NCBI RefSeq assembly: GCF_000001735.4
Contig: NC_003070.9
Coordinates: 2,294,001-2,358,000, forward strand
DNA: 64,000 nt
Source of the DNA: Arabidopsis thaliana
Taxonomy: Eukaryota; Streptophyta; Magnoliopsida; Brassicales; Brassicaceae
Direction of reading: 5' to 3'
Below, one piece after another: positions 19,828-32,512 of this stretch (the first letter of the stretch is position 1; each line of letters begins with the position of its first letter). The notes beneath the pieces are model-generated. The model did not search any database. It saw only the letters and a list, made by a program, of their open reading frames with translations, and was not told the origin of the DNA. Position numbers and translations under genes: made by a program.

Positions 19828-22137
19828 CTATGAAGACGAAGGAACCCATAGAGATGAAGCATACACGATTCTACCTTTCCACCCTTGAAGTAACCAGTTA
19901 CCGTTTTGATCAACATCGAAGTTTTTATCGTACCCGTTTTCGATTTTCAACTTCAGATTCTGCATCAGTTCCTTCTCAAGCGGAAGCTGTCTAAATCCGG
20001 CTCGGATCAGTCTCGCCTGCCACTGCTTATATGTCTCTGGTCTCTCCACTCTCTCTGTTCCTTCACAAGCCACAACATTCACAATCTCTCTCCCATAAAA
20101 CTCTTTCTCATACATCAGCCTCATCTCGTCTTCCCTAGCTAGCTTCGAGTCACACATATCAAACACAGCCGAGTAATGAAACAACGCTTCTCTGAACCTC
20201 GTGACAAAGAATGGCGCGTTGTAATTCCCGCTTAAGATCGCTGGAATGAAGACATTCGGGTTTATTTTTCTTATCAGCTTCAAAACTGCATCTCTCGGGC
20301 TGTTTACCAGAACGGTCTCATCTAGAAGGTTCCTGAAACGGAACAAAGAGTTCACAACCACATACTCTCCTTGTCGAAGCTTTAAGTCTTCGACTTGGAT
20401 CGTTTCCCATTTCTGAGCAATTGCGTTGTACTCAAACGGAACATTGTGTCGCTGACAGTATCGAGCCAAGCGATGACCTGTCTCCTGAACTCCTTCCGCT
20501 GGTCTAAAACCGCGCTGAGGAAGCTCTATACCGGTAATTCGAAGCTTAGGCGAACCACCAGGTCTGCTGAGCGAGAGGCGATGAATCAGAGCAGGCCACT
20601 GAAAACCGTAAGATATTCCGAAATCTATTATGTGGATCGTGTTGGCGTTTGCAGTGAAACGCATCATGCTGTGGTTAGCAAATATGATAGCAGCTTTCTT
20701 GAAAGGGCAGACCGACATGTATGTCTGGTAAGCCTTCAACATGTCTGCTGCAGACGTTTTCTTCGAAGATAAAGCGGTGTAGATCTGTGTACCGGTCCCA
20801 GCTAAGCGTGCTTCAAGACTATTTGCAAAATAATGAGCCAACCGCTCTGAACCATTGCCTAGAGGCGAAGAATGCTCTCGTATCTGCCTTAGCATTTCGT
20901 TGGCGGTTCTACGATCATCCACTGATACAGCTTGTGCACATAACACCAAAAGAGTCCTCAAATCAGCAGTTTCTTTCTTAGAATCGTTACTATGACTAGT
21001 AGAAGTTGATTTCTTCCCACGAATCTTTGCTCCATTTGACTGTGCGGTCACGACTTTAGCGGATTCTGTAGGAAAGTTCTGGTTAAGAATGCATACAGGT
21101 TTCCCAGGGCCACATACCAAGATCTTATCAAACATTTCAGAAAGCTCGCTTTCCTCAACATAAACAGCTGATTGCTTGTTACTTCTTTCTTCAACGAAAT
21201 CTTCATCTTCGTCGCGCCAATGGCTTTTCTTACCAGTTAATCTGTTGGGAGGAGGAGCATAGCTATGATGATGATGATGCTCTGTCTCATCTTTCTTCTC
21301 CGTCTTAACAAAAACCTCAGAACCATTTTCCTTGGAACCAGAATTCATAGGGATGTAACTATCCACATCAATAAAGAGCTGAGAAGACTTAGGAAGGAAC
21401 TTACTAGCTTCCTCAACCCCTTTCTTGAACTGCATAGCCAATTCATCATCTTTAAACATATTCGAAACCAAATCATCGCCAAAACCTGAACCGTAAACCG
21501 CACTATTACCACCACCACCACCACCGGTGACACTGTTGGACCTAGAAGTAGACTGGAAAACAAAATTACTCGGCATAGGTGTATGTAACCAAGAAGGTCT
21601 ATTCTCCAAACCATCAACACTCCAGTGAGAATCAGAGGAAGTAGTGGTAGTGGTGCTAGCGTAATCACTAAAAGCACCACCTGAACAAGAACCGTCAGGG
21701 CTATCACTAGCCAATCTCTCAGGATGATCCACAGAAGAAGCAGAAGACGAAGAAGGGTATTTCTCACCAAGAGCCTCATAGAGAGATTTCTCAGCAGCTT
21801 GAAGAGCCAAAGCGTCATGAAACATACAAGGCTTCTCTTCCATATCCTCTTCCATAAGAACTTGGCTTATATACTTCAAAACAGAATCAGAGAAATCAGC
21901 GTCATCAGATGAAGATGATAACAGATCTCCTGCTACAGCTTTGTTGTTGATGTTGTTGTTGTTGTTGTTCTGGGAGGGATATGCCTCTGGAGGATCCAAG
22001 GATGAGAAATCTAAGTCATCTAAATAGAACCCATTAGCTAAACCTAAGGTTTGGTTTGAGGAGGGAGGCAAATCAAAGTCCTTATTGAAATCCAACTCGT
22101 CCATGGATCCAGGGAATCCATCCGGATAAGAACCCAT
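19828..22137 (-). CDS. SCL14: GRAS transcription regulator SCL14 (769 aa)
   Basis: This is an intronless GRAS regulator. SCL14 is known as a coactivator that binds TGA (class II) bZIP factors and switches on xenobiotic detoxification genes. The ATG at 22135-22137 gives MGSYPDGFPGSMDELDF and 769 codons; upstream in-frame codons contain no ATG. The N-terminal region has low-complexity Asn and Ser tracts and an H5 run, plus group motifs VLKYISQVLMEED, MFHDALALQAAE and EEASKFLPKSSQ. The GRAS domain starts near residue 390 (DLRTLLVLCAQAVSVDDRRT), with IHIIDFGISYGFQWP, FYGREIVNVVACEGTERVE and a SAW end WLLQGWKGRIVYASSLWVPS. A probable 5' UTR intron spans 22208-22308 (GT donor, AG acceptor) just upstream of the start. 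It is a tandem paralogue of the preceding GRAS gene, same strand. Confidence 0.96.
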   Translation of the reverse strand: MGSYPDGFPGSMDELDFNKDFDLPPSSNQTLGLANGFYLDDLDFSSLDPPEAYPSQNNNNNNINNKAVAGDLLSSSSDDADFSDSVLKYISQVLMEEDMEEKPCMFHDALALQAAEKSLYEALGEKYPSSSSASSVDHPERLASDSPDGSCSGGAFSDYASTTTTTSSDSHWSVDGLENRPSWLHTPMPSNFVFQSTSRSNSVTGGGGGGNSAVYGSGFGDDLVSNMFKDDELAMQFKKGVEEASKFLPKSSQLFIDVDSYIPMNSGSKENGSEVFVKTEKKDETEHHHHHSYAPPPNRLTGKKSHWRDEDEDFVEERSNKQSAVYVEESELSEMFDKILVCGPGKPVCILNQNFPTESAKVVTAQSNGAKIRGKKSTSTSHSNDSKKETADLRTLLVLCAQAVSVDDRRTANEMLRQIREHSSPLGNGSERLAHYFANSLEARLAGTGTQIYTALSSKKTSAADMLKAYQTYMSVCPFKKAAIIFANHSMMRFTANANTIHIIDFGISYGFQWPALIHRLSLSRPGGSPKLRITGIELPQRGFRPAEGVQETGHRLARYCQRHNVPFEYNAIAQKWETIQVEDLKLRQGEYVVVNSLFRFRNLLDETVLVNSPRDAVLKLIRKINPNVFIPAILSGNYNAPFFVTRFREALFHYSAVFDMCDSKLAREDEMRLMYEKEFYGREIVNVVACEGTERVERPETYKQWQARLIRAGFRQLPLEKELMQNLKLKIENGYDKNFDVDQNGNWLLQGWKGRIVYASSLWVPSSS

Positions 22138-24432
22138 GTGGATCCAACTCCAAAAACCCAAAAATCCAGAGTCGTTAATATCTAATAAAGGTCGAATCTT
22201 TATTCTCCTGATCAATCACCAAAACCAAAAAAGCAGAGCACTGAAGAAGATGAGAAGAGAAGAGAGTAAAAATTACAAAGCAGGGAGATTTCAGAGAAGA
22301 AAGCGTACCTCTTTGTGGATTCGGCAACAAGATGACAAAGAAGAACCTTGAGTAAGAGGGAAAAAGGGTCTGTGTTACTGTGTACGCGGTGAAGAGAGAG
22401 AGAGAGACTAGAAAGAAGATGATGAAGCAGATGAAAGATAAGAACTAATTAATTGTTTTTACTCTCTCTACAGAGATAATATAAAAGAATATGCCCTTGT
22501 CTCTTTTCTTTTCTTTTAAATTTCACTCAGAAATATAAGTCGATCAGGCAACTTCTTGGGTCTATCTGTTGTCTGAAAAGAATCTTTCCGAATCAAGACA
22601 AGTTTCAATTTTCACTGTTTATTGTTTACTTTTACTAGAAACTGATATTTATTTGGAAATTTATCAATTTCTTTAGTTTTAATTTTATTTCAGATATTAA
22701 TTTTATTATTTAATTAGTTTAGTGAATACGAATTATAATGTAAAGGATGTTAAGGCGATGAGATTTTATGATTCTTTTCTTTCCAAAACAGCATTATTTT
22801 TGTGTGGTGAGACCAATCTAGAAAGTACACGAATGAAACAATGTTACTTTCATAGAAAGATAACGTACTATATGATTACTGATTAGTGATTACATTTTAT
22901 TTTATTTTTGACAGCAGTGATTACTGATTAGTGATTACATTTTATTTTATTTTTGACAGCAGTGATTACTGATTAGTGACTACATAAAATAGATTTATTG
23001 AACAATTTTTTGGCAAGAAAAGAAATAGATATACAAGTCACTCTATGGATACCATACCACCAAAAAAATCAATCTCAATATCGTAAGAATTTTAAGGAAT
23101 ATGCACAAGATGGCCTGAGATTCAAAAAGTTACTGTGTATTATGTTTTGATAATCGTTATACAAGTCACACTTTATTATTTCATAGTCATTTTACTTTTC
23201 TTCCCATATCTTATATTTCAACATTCCTGGCTGCTCACTAGTTTTTCGTTGACCCGACTAAGATAATAATTCCAATTATAAAATTTGTTATCTCCTTTTT
23301 AAAAATCATCTTAACCTTAATATATGCGGGAGAGATGGTTTGGACTTTGGAGAGACCAAAAAAAACTTGGAAGAAAATATTCATGGCCAAGAACAACGAG
23401 GATAAATTCCGAAGAGAATACATAACGAAGCCAGTAAGGTCCGTCTCTTGCGATATATGATTGATGTCGGCCTTCCTTAGTGACACTGCTAGCGCAACTG
23501 TGTTGTTGCTTTCGGTCCACAAATGGTATCCCAATCTTGAAATTTACTTAAAAACATATAATAATATTCTAGTGTTGGCTAATAATTGAACAATTTCAAC
23601 AACAAAGATTATGACAATACTAGGAACTAGCAAATGACAATTTTTAAAATACTGCACTTTTAAAGCAAAATAAGACAAAAGAAAAAATTGAGAGATCAGA
23701 CGATGTGCTAAGCTTGGAAGTTTGGAACAAGACAATTTCGCTGTAGCAATATCATGAATTTCTTACATTAATTGCACCTTACTTTCGCTTCCCACTAAAA
23801 GATTGGACTAATCGTAGCTTCATGAACACATCCATTTTTTTTACTTTCGTAGCCACATAGCAAACGATGCTAGCAAAAAAGTTTACTCATCGATAGGTGT
23901 CGACTTTTGAGAAAGATATGAAATAATGAAAATGACAACTTCATTTATTTCTCTCGGTTGATCTATGAGATCCTAAAGTATCTCCCATCTTATTCTCTTT
24001 TCTTCTGTAAGTGTCCAAAAAAGTCTGTTTAGCCATTGAAAAAAGTCGCATAGCTATTACCACAAAAAGCCAAAGTGAATAATTATTGGTACGTATGTTA
24101 TGTTTCCTTTTCTCCTTATCAACTCTACCTTTTCTTGTCAAGGAATCTTATCAGGATCTCAATTTTGCAAGGCACCAAAAGGAAGAAACCTCTTATTACA
24201 ACCAAGCACTGTGACAATTACATAGGACTTCACATATCTTCATCTATATATCTTCTTCTTCTTCTTCTTCTTTACCACACAATCCATTCCTTTTTTTTTA
24301 CATTGAATCTTCTCAAATACATGCATAAAACAGATAAACAAACAAACAAAAAAGTATATATGAACGAATAAATTCCAGGTTTATCCTGCTAACGTCCATT
24401 ATCACGTTGCGAAGATAATATTTAATCCCGGC
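22138..24432. other. Intergenic upstream of SCL14, downstream of TRFL2
   Basis: It holds the SCL14 5' UTR and promoter (a GA-rich stretch near 22390-22412), a 45-bp tandem repeat at 22874-22983 and AT-rich DNA. A block at about 23330-23530 has higher coding-like composition on the minus strand but no recognisable domain; it may be a decayed gene or transposon piece. A (CTT)n run lies near 24250-24272. Confidence 0.5.
22874..22983. repeat. 45-bp tandem repeat, about 2.4 copies
   Basis: Units 22874-22918 and 22919-22963 are identical. A third partial unit (22964-22983) is lost after 20 bases and carries one change. Each unit begins GATTACTGATTAGTGATTAC and ends in a GACAGCAGT segment. Confidence 0.92.
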
Positions 24433-27048
24433 CTATAGACCAAGACTGGTCTCGAGCTGCTGGGGTCCCTCTAGTAACTGGTGTTTCCCCTGTTGCTGGG
24501 ACCAGTAGGCATGAGCCGTTAGTACCCGGTCTAAGAGCTCCTGTGGAACTGGCTCACCTCTCCTTTGTTGCGGTGATATTCTTGCTGTGTGCACCAGCGT
24601 CTTCCATTTGTCCTAATCAATCCCAAAATTAGTTACTTCTTGCACAAGAAACATAGACCTCATTCACTGTAAGGAGAGAGTTTTATTTTACCTTCAAATC
24701 AACGTAAGTACGGTGCTTAGCATTATCAAAAGCTCGCAATTTTACGTCACGCCACCTGCAGATAGATATGCACAACAATCTTAGAACTATCTTGAACCAA
24801 TTATTGATGGAAATTAAGTCTTATACTTTGGTGAACATAAAAAATTTAGTTACCTTCCGGTCCCAAGTCTCTCCACAGCTTGAACAAGGGCCTCTACTTC
24901 AGCAACAGAAAAAGGTCGACGGATCCTACGCTGTGCCACTTCAGATCGCTTGGTTTTCCGAGGTGGGACTACTGTCAACGCCTGAGCATGCAGAGGAGAT
25001 ACAGGAATCAAGGCTCTCGAGTAGATGGTTTTACCCCTATTTGGTGCAGAGGGTTTGGAGTCAAGGTCACTTTCTACAGAGTTACTCGGTTTAGCATGCT
25101 TCCCTGGTGATGGGAGACACCTAATGATGTCAAAAAAGTTTTGGAAAACATCAGAAACAGAGTTCTTCTCTACACTAAAGAAAGAAGCAGCATACATTGA
25201 CCTCTGGATAGAGACTGACCTTGTTAGAGTGTGAGGTACATTACAGGGACGTGCAAAGTCAGAATCTTCAGGAGATAGTGGTTTTGTGGATTGTGGAGGA
25301 TTTGGCTCAAGACAAAACCCTAAAGTGTCTGAAAGAGTGTCTAGAGAGAGTCCAGTCTGTAGAAGCATTTTACTGTCGTCTCTAACCTTTTTCCCATGAA
25401 CCAGAACACCTATGCGTAATCCACCTCCAAGTATCGAGGTCACAGCTTCCAACACTGTCCTCTAGCGAGAAGAAGTAAAGTTTCATCAATCATTATCCAT
25501 AAACATGAAGGAGATCCTTCCAGAAAATTATAAGCCGAAAAATCCTAACCTTTAGCGAACCGACAGTAGCTGTCTCTGGAATTTCAATGAAAAGTTCAGG
25601 GACTCTAAATGACTTGATTCCAAGTTTCACTAAGCACAACAAGAAAAAATGAACAGAATTAATACAAAAATCTGATTGGTAAAAATAACAAAAAACCTCA
25701 ATAGAAATAGATACCGTTATTAGAATCTCTTGGTGATTGGAATGCTGCAGGCTGCTTCTGACAAGCTATGGATGATAGAAAAGCTGAAGCTGCCAAAAAC
25801 AAAGTTCAAAGTTAATCACTATATCATCGTAAAGTGATTTTTGACGTTAAATGACTAGCTTCCGATAATATACCCTTTCGAGGTGAACCAGACTGGCCTT
25901 CATTTTTATTTGTTTCCTCGGATTGTGATGCTGTATAACCATCAAAGTATCTCCTTTTCTTTATTGGATAGTTCCTCTCTGATCTTAAGCTTTTAAGACA
26001 ATGTTTCTTGCTATAGTAATCAGACTTCAAGTCCAAGTCTAAAACATTTTCAGACAAAGACACATAAATAAACCATAACATCTTGAAAAGTACATATGAC
26101 TTGCTCACAAATGGTCCATAATGTTCACCTGAATTAGTTACTGTTGTATCTTTCAGCTTTGGAGGGACTTTACAATACTTGGAAGCCCAAACTTTCCTTA
26201 TTCTTCTATCTCCAATACGCAGAGTTGACCTAAATGATTTTGTTCTGTAACAGGCTGAGAAGTTTTCGCCATCATCATTTTCCTTACCGTGTAAATCTAC
26301 ATCATCGGAGCATGTTGAAGGATTTTGGGGAATAGGTTTCCTGAATCCACTACCTATATGTTTCTCATCCTTACCTACAACATTCCTTGATAACTTTGCT
26401 TCAAAATTTAACCCTCCAAGCATTGATTTCTTATCATTAGACTCTGACCTATAGCAATCACCATTATTGATCTTGGATTCATCATACGCCAATTCTTGAG
26501 TTTCAAACTTCTCAGAGGAATCAGAAGTTATACCAGAAGAAGATCCAAAATGGAACTCTTTAAGGGGACTTGGAGATCTATTAAAGCTTTGCATTTCATG
26601 AGATTTTTGAAGAATCTCAGAGACAAAGAAACTCCGTTCAGCATTATTATTATCATGATCAGAATTTGTAGTCTCTTCTTCCACCATTATATCGCCGCCG
26701 TTAAGCGGCTCTTTCTTAACTGCACACTGATCTTCATTATTACCAGAGGTATTGTTACTTGAGGAAGAAGAATTCCCACCTTCAAGCAGCAGTTTTCCAG
26801 CTACTGCAGCCAACAAATCGAAAGACGATATTTGATGGTTTTCGCTTTTCTTCTTGAAAGCACTCTTCTAGCAAAACACAAAACACAAACATATATATCA
26901 GAAGGGAACATTAGAACATATATAAAACTGATAAGAAACACACAAAAAAGTTAAGAATTGTATTTACTCTTGGTGATCTGGCAGCTCGAGGTGTGTGAGG
27001 CACCTCATAGCCATTGAATCCATAATCGGGCCTCTTTTGCAACACCAT
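24433..27048 (-). CDS. TRFL2: Telomere repeat-binding factor-like Myb protein (663 aa)
   Basis: This is a TRF-like single-Myb protein of the plant TRFL family; some members bind TTTAGGG double-stranded repeats in vitro. Exons on the minus strand are 26968-27048, 26129-26867, 25874-26038, 25715-25789, 25550-25629, 24854-25461, 24692-24755 and 24433-24612, in phase throughout, giving 663 residues. The protein starts MVLQKRPDYGFNGYEVPHTP, has a long Ser/Asn-rich region, then a ubiquitin-like domain near residues 354-433 (VKLGIKSFRVPELFIEIPET). A C-terminal Myb/telobox domain starts near residue 558, with RRPFSVAEVEALVQAVERLG and the diagnostic VDLKDKWKTL. Family members with a C-terminal extension past the Myb bind telomeric DNA best; about 55 residues follow here. 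The exact start and small exons could differ in cDNA. Confidence 0.9.
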
Positions 27049-28708
27049 GATTTGAAGAACATTTCAATCATTCAACAAAACGAAGGCATTCTCACGGATT
27101 ACAAGATCCCTGGAGAAAAACAATTAGGTTACTGAGTCCAACAATGTATTAGCATTTATCTATAAAATTTCTTACGTTGCAAGAAAATCTCACATACTGT
27201 ATATGTGATAGCAGATTATTTCCAATTTCAGACATCATTTTTTGTAAAACCCTAGCTAGAATCCAAGTTATTGAAATTTCCACGATCTAAAGCCTCATTT
27301 GATTAATGACCGTAGAGTGAAAACAGAGCATGAATTTACCAAGAAAAATAATGAACAATTCTGGTCTTGTAATATTTTCATGAAAAACAAACACGGTTCA
27401 GCTTCTGTGAGAAACCAAATTACAACATCAAAAAACCCTCAAGCTAGAAAACTATAAACATAAAAAACCGCAATTCAAATTGCAGATCCAAAAAAACTTC
27501 AAAAATAATCTCACCTTTTCTTCTGAAACAAGGTGAGATCAGAATGTTTATGATCTTATTTTCTCATCAACCCACACAAAGCAAAAAAGTTTCTGTCTTA
27601 TTATTTATTTTTTGTTGTGGGAAATCGAAAAACCCCTTAATGTGGGAAAAAAGCACGGAAGGAGACAAGGGCTTAAACCCCTGGTCTTATACGAGAGTAG
27701 TAACACAGAGGACGTGTCTGAAAAAAGAAGAAGAGCGAATAACCGGCTATAACCAGTAAACCCCACCCTGAAGACCTGTTCTTCTTCTCCCTTCTTGGGT
27801 CACCACCACTGTCTCACGTACTTCCCCCTGATTCGGCCACGTGTTGTCTCTGTCGGATCGTCCGGCTTTTTTTACAACACACAAACTTCGACAATAACGT
27901 TGAGTCACACATGCCATGTAATGTTTTTTTTTTCCTTTCAGTCCAAGCCATGTCATTCTCCTGTTTATTTTATTTTGTCTTTTTCAGTTTTTCTTCTTCT
28001 ATTTTATTTTATAATAACAAATTTGTTTTCATTGAGAACCCTATCTATTTTCTGATGCAAAATACTTTAACCTAAACCTAATTAACCTAACCGATCGATC
28101 AATTCGGTTTGCAGCTATCAACCGATCGGCAATGCTTCAAATATACTTTGGCATCACTGAACCGAACGGTTCTTCAGTTCTTTCCCAACCTGCCGAGAAT
28201 CCGAATTGAATAGTCCTTCTAAATGCTGGAAACTTTGAACGGAACGATGGATCTGAGAGTAAATACCGAAGTGAAGCTCGTCTTCTTCTTCTTCTTCTCT
28301 GTCGGTAGCATCGAAATCGCGAAGGACAAAGAACACGTGTTTCAAGAAGATGAAATTAGGATTTCTTCTTGGGCTTACAAAGTTCCTACAGCCCAAAAAA
28401 TAACATTTCTACACCACAGCCTACACTTTCGGCCCACAAAATAAAAACCCAGTGAATTTCCAAGCCCACCGAAAAAACCGAACCGCATAAACAGATTCTT
28501 TAAACCGAATAAAATCACAAATATCTGTATGAGTGGATATTCTTCTTGTATAATTAAAAGAGTACTTTCAACTTTCGATAGCACAAGAAGAAGCTATTAA
28601 GTATCAACACGTTCAACATACAGACTTAACACCCAAATTGTGCAATAGACGCTTCATAATACAAATTATACAGACTGATCATTATACACCCAACCATGAG
28701 AATAATGA
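27049..28708. other. Intergenic between TRFL2 and the first receptor kinase
   Basis: This holds the 5' region of TRFL2 (probably with UTR introns), then DNA leading to the receptor-kinase 3' end. Short open frames around 27747-28584 occur on both strands but overlap one another and show no domain. No gene is called. Confidence 0.5.
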
Positions 28709-31700
28709 CTAACGTGCCTTTGGGTTTATTTCGGTGTCTACAACTATGCTCAGTTCCAGAGGACTGCTTAAGTCCACCTCTTGGCTTTTTCTCCACTTTT
28801 CACATGTTTCCAAACATTCGTTTAGCACATGAACGACCTGAGACATGTTTGGTCTCTCTTTGGAAGTACGGTTCACACATGACATTGCCAATTCAACAAC
28901 TTTCCATGCAGAACTTGTGTCATAATCTTGATGGAGGTTTGGATCCACTATACTTTCAATATCACCATTTTCGAGTATAAAACTGGTCCATTCCACTATG
29001 TTACAATTTTCACGGGATAAATCAATCACATCTTGGCCGCTGATGATTTCCAGTAAGACAACCCCAAAGCTATATACATCACTCTTCATGCTTAACAAGC
29101 TGGTTTTGTGGTACCTATAACAAAAGATTTTAAAGATATGGTTCACTTTTTTTTTCAGAAAGCAAGAAAATCGATCGAAGACATGCATGTTTAAATGTAC
29201 AATGTGATATAAATCCTCCACTACTTACTCCGGATCAAGATATCCAAATGTTCCAGCAACAACCGTAGGTTGAGCTTCATTTCCTATTAGGAAGGATCTT
29301 GAGAGTCCGAAATCAGCAATTTTGGCCTCAAATTCTTCACTCAACAATATATTAGTACTTTTGACATCTCTATGAACGATTTTTGGCTTGCATCCAGTAT
29401 GCAAATACTCAATTCCTACCATATGTTAAACCTCGTATGTTAACTAATTATCATAAATATGGAGTTTAAGAGAGAATTTATATATATCAGCTTAAACTAT
29501 ATATAATAATATTTCTACACACCTATGGCGGATTCAAGAGCTATTTTAAGTCTTATCGGCCAGCTCAAAACAGAACAACCAGGTTTTCCTGCAATAACAA
29601 CCAAGTGGCTTAAGAAGTTTGTTTGAAAGAGAACCTATAAATTGTTGTATCAAATTTTCATGTGTTTTACCTGAGAGATGCTCTTTTAAGTTTCCCTTTC
29701 CCATTAACTCGTAGATGAGAGCTAAGCCATTATCATCATCACAATATCCAATGAGGCTTACTAACTTTTCATGGTGAACTCTTAAAAGTAGTTCGACCTA
29801 ACAATCAAGGACGACATAAAGAAAAAAGTGTAACCAATTGATTCCTGATCTCAAACATTAACCTCTTTTTCCAAAACTTTAGTAAAAGATTTAATAAGAA
29901 TACCTCTGTTTTGAATTCTTTATAGCCCTGAGCTGATGAATGAGAAAGCACTTTAATAGCTGCTTGTTCATTATTTAAACAACCTTGATAGACAACACCG
30001 AACCCTCCTTTACCAATAACAACTTGAAAGTTATTTGTCATTTTGTTAACGTCAGAGTAAGTAAATCTTCTATTTTCCGATTTGAAGGATGAGCGTGTAA
30101 CTGCATAGAAAAATTTAACAGAATTCCATGAGAGCTATACAATATGGGATTATATTCTTCTATATGTTATTCTCCTTTAAGTACCTTTCCCAGCAGATGG
30201 CTTTCTCCTTCTTAAAACAAATATGAGAACTAACACAAGTATGATAATGGCCACTGCAGAAACAGATGCCGCAACCGCAGCTGTTGGGAATCTTGTACCG
30301 CAAGACACACAAATCATATTTTCGTCAACCCTAAAGAATAAAGAACGTAGTGAATTTCAGAAACGAGAGTGGGCACGTAGTAAATCAATAAAGATCATCT
30401 CAAAAAGAAATCTTACAATAGCTTTAATCCTTCCTTTTTTCTATCAAGAAGGGCTTGAGGAACCAAACCGCTAAGTTTGTTTCCACTTAAGTTTCTGTGA
30501 ATATATAGACAAATCAGTAGATCATCTAGTTAGTAAATGTAAAACATTATGATAAAAATGGCTTATTTTGCTTTCAACAACACTTACATGACCAACAAAT
30601 ATTTCATCTTGGCTAGAAATTCAGGCACTTTACCAGTCAAGTTGTTTTGGGACAGGTCCCTGTTGCAACAAAAAATTGTTAACAAGTGTTTTGAATACAT
30701 CTTCATTTTGTTATAGAGATACGTACAGTTCTTGAAGTTGAGTTAGATTTTGTATGCTAGGTGGTATAACTCCATTTAATCCACTTGAAGACAAATCTCT
30801 GTTTGGAAGATCCAAGACATATCACATCAGATACATTTCAGGGCTTAAGATTTGCTAACAACATTGAGTTAGAATAAATGCTCTCACAATTTCACGATTC
30901 TTGGTGGTGTGGACACATCAATTACGTTGCAGCTTAAGCCAGTCCACAAAAACTGTTTAGGGACACATGGATCGCCCTGCCAGCTGATTCTGTTCAGTCC
31001 ATAACTAGCTTGAATATTCTTTACAGCAATGACTGAAACATGGTGCAAATTAGCAAGAAATAATACGTGTAAAAAGCTATATGCATATTTGTTCAAAGGC
31101 AACATACCATCATTTTGATTTGTTTCTGATTGAGGAAACTCAATGCCCGTGAAAATTTCGAAAGCATTCATCAAGGGTGGAAGAGTCGATTTCGGAGTTT
31201 TTATAAGTTGCAGACGACAAAATCCTCCCTCGCATGTCAGTGGTACATTGTTGAACATAACTTGTGCTTCAAATCTGGTAGGACGGAAAGGATCGAAATG
31301 AACTTTATTATTTACCACAACTTCGAATTCTCTAGTTTCATTGGCCTGGACTTCCATGATCTCGGCGATGTAAATATAACCGTAAACCTGGTCAGTAGCC
31401 GTCTTCAAATTCCAGGTAATGGTCATTGGATCACTGGCATTAGCGGGCATGGCGCCGGTCCTAAGTACATCTTGTGGTGGGTCATAGCCATCTATAGAAT
31501 CAATAACGTGGTGACTTGTGTTTATATGCGTCCATTCTGGTAATATCAACGGCACCCAAATTCTATCATGCACATCTTGGGGATAACTGCCAAAATCAAG
31601 TTATATATTTTACTTTACATCAACTAATAACAATAATTAATACTGTATAATCTTGGTTTACGCTAGATGGCTTAAATGACAATAATATTAAAGTTTTTGT

Positions 31701-32512
31701 GGAGATTAAAGTTTCTGCTCATAATCTACTTTGGTTATTTATAAAGCATAAGGTGAAAATAAGGTACCGTATATAGTTGTTTGAATCGGTGAAATAGAAC
31801 CGGTTATAATTCCTCAAGGAACCGGTTTGAGCAATATAAGTATCATATAGCAAGGGTCTCAACTCTATGGATGATATCATTGGTGTACTCGTCCCTGTCT
31901 TGACGAGACATATGTCCAAGATGTTAGACCTTGTGATGTGAATGATCTCCTCCAGAACTCCATCACCTGACTTCCCCATATCTATGGTTGTCCAAATATT
32001 AGGACCAAGATAGAGGTCGAATCTTGGAGAATTGTTAAGCCCGTCATAGTTTCCATATCGAAACATAACCCTGATTAGATAATTTGTGTCTTGCTTGACA
32101 TTTAGACTGTAACAATTTCGGATTCCATCCGGAAAGTATCTCAAAACCGTATATGGCTTCCTGAGTTTCATAAGCAAGTCTTTTTGGACATTACCAGTTT
32201 TTCCTCCTTGAATGAAATCAGCATCGGATATGTACGTCAGATTGCTATTTGCTTCGTTGTAAGGAGACTCGTTAGAAGCTAATCCACAATCCAAACTGAT
32301 GAATCCTGGTAAGACCGAAAAGGGAGAGGTACATATTGTTTTTCTTATATAAAGTTCTATCTCAAAAAAAAATTTAGAATGGTTTATTTCCAAAATTATT
32401 GTAAAAAAGAAAAACAGATGATAAAAAGACCTTGTTGATTCTGAGATTGAACAAGATGTAAGATGGATAAAGTGGCACACGCAGCAAACAGAAGCCTGGT
32501 GCAAGTGTCCAT
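28709..32512 (-). CDS. Malectin-like LRR receptor kinase (864 aa)
   Basis: This is a plasma-membrane Ser/Thr receptor kinase of the LRR-I group. Exons (minus) are 32431-32512, 31768-32305, 31108-31586, 30888-31032, 30727-30798, 30588-30659, 30417-30494, 30185-30330, 29904-30100, 29671-29797, 29523-29588, 29229-29415 and 28709-29114, giving 864 residues. A signal peptide ([20 protein letters not shown]) precedes a malectin-like domain ([20 protein letters not shown]) to about residue 366. Then come WQGDPCVP, three short LRRs on two 72-bp exons and one 78-bp exon, and a membrane segment near 503-527. The kinase has [11 protein letters not shown], the AIKVL lysine, [18 protein letters not shown] and GTFGYLDPE, so it looks catalytically competent (RD type). 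Ligand unknown. It is head-to-head with a paralogue at 33320. Confidence 0.95.

Noticed and set aside
21345-21818. 157-codon Leu-rich frame inside SCL14
   Set aside because: It is a frame shadow of the low-complexity N-terminal half of SCL14.
23238-23534. Minus-strand frame considered as an RNase H or transposon relic
   Set aside because: I could not find the catalytic residues or any convincing motif; it was left as unassigned intergenic DNA.
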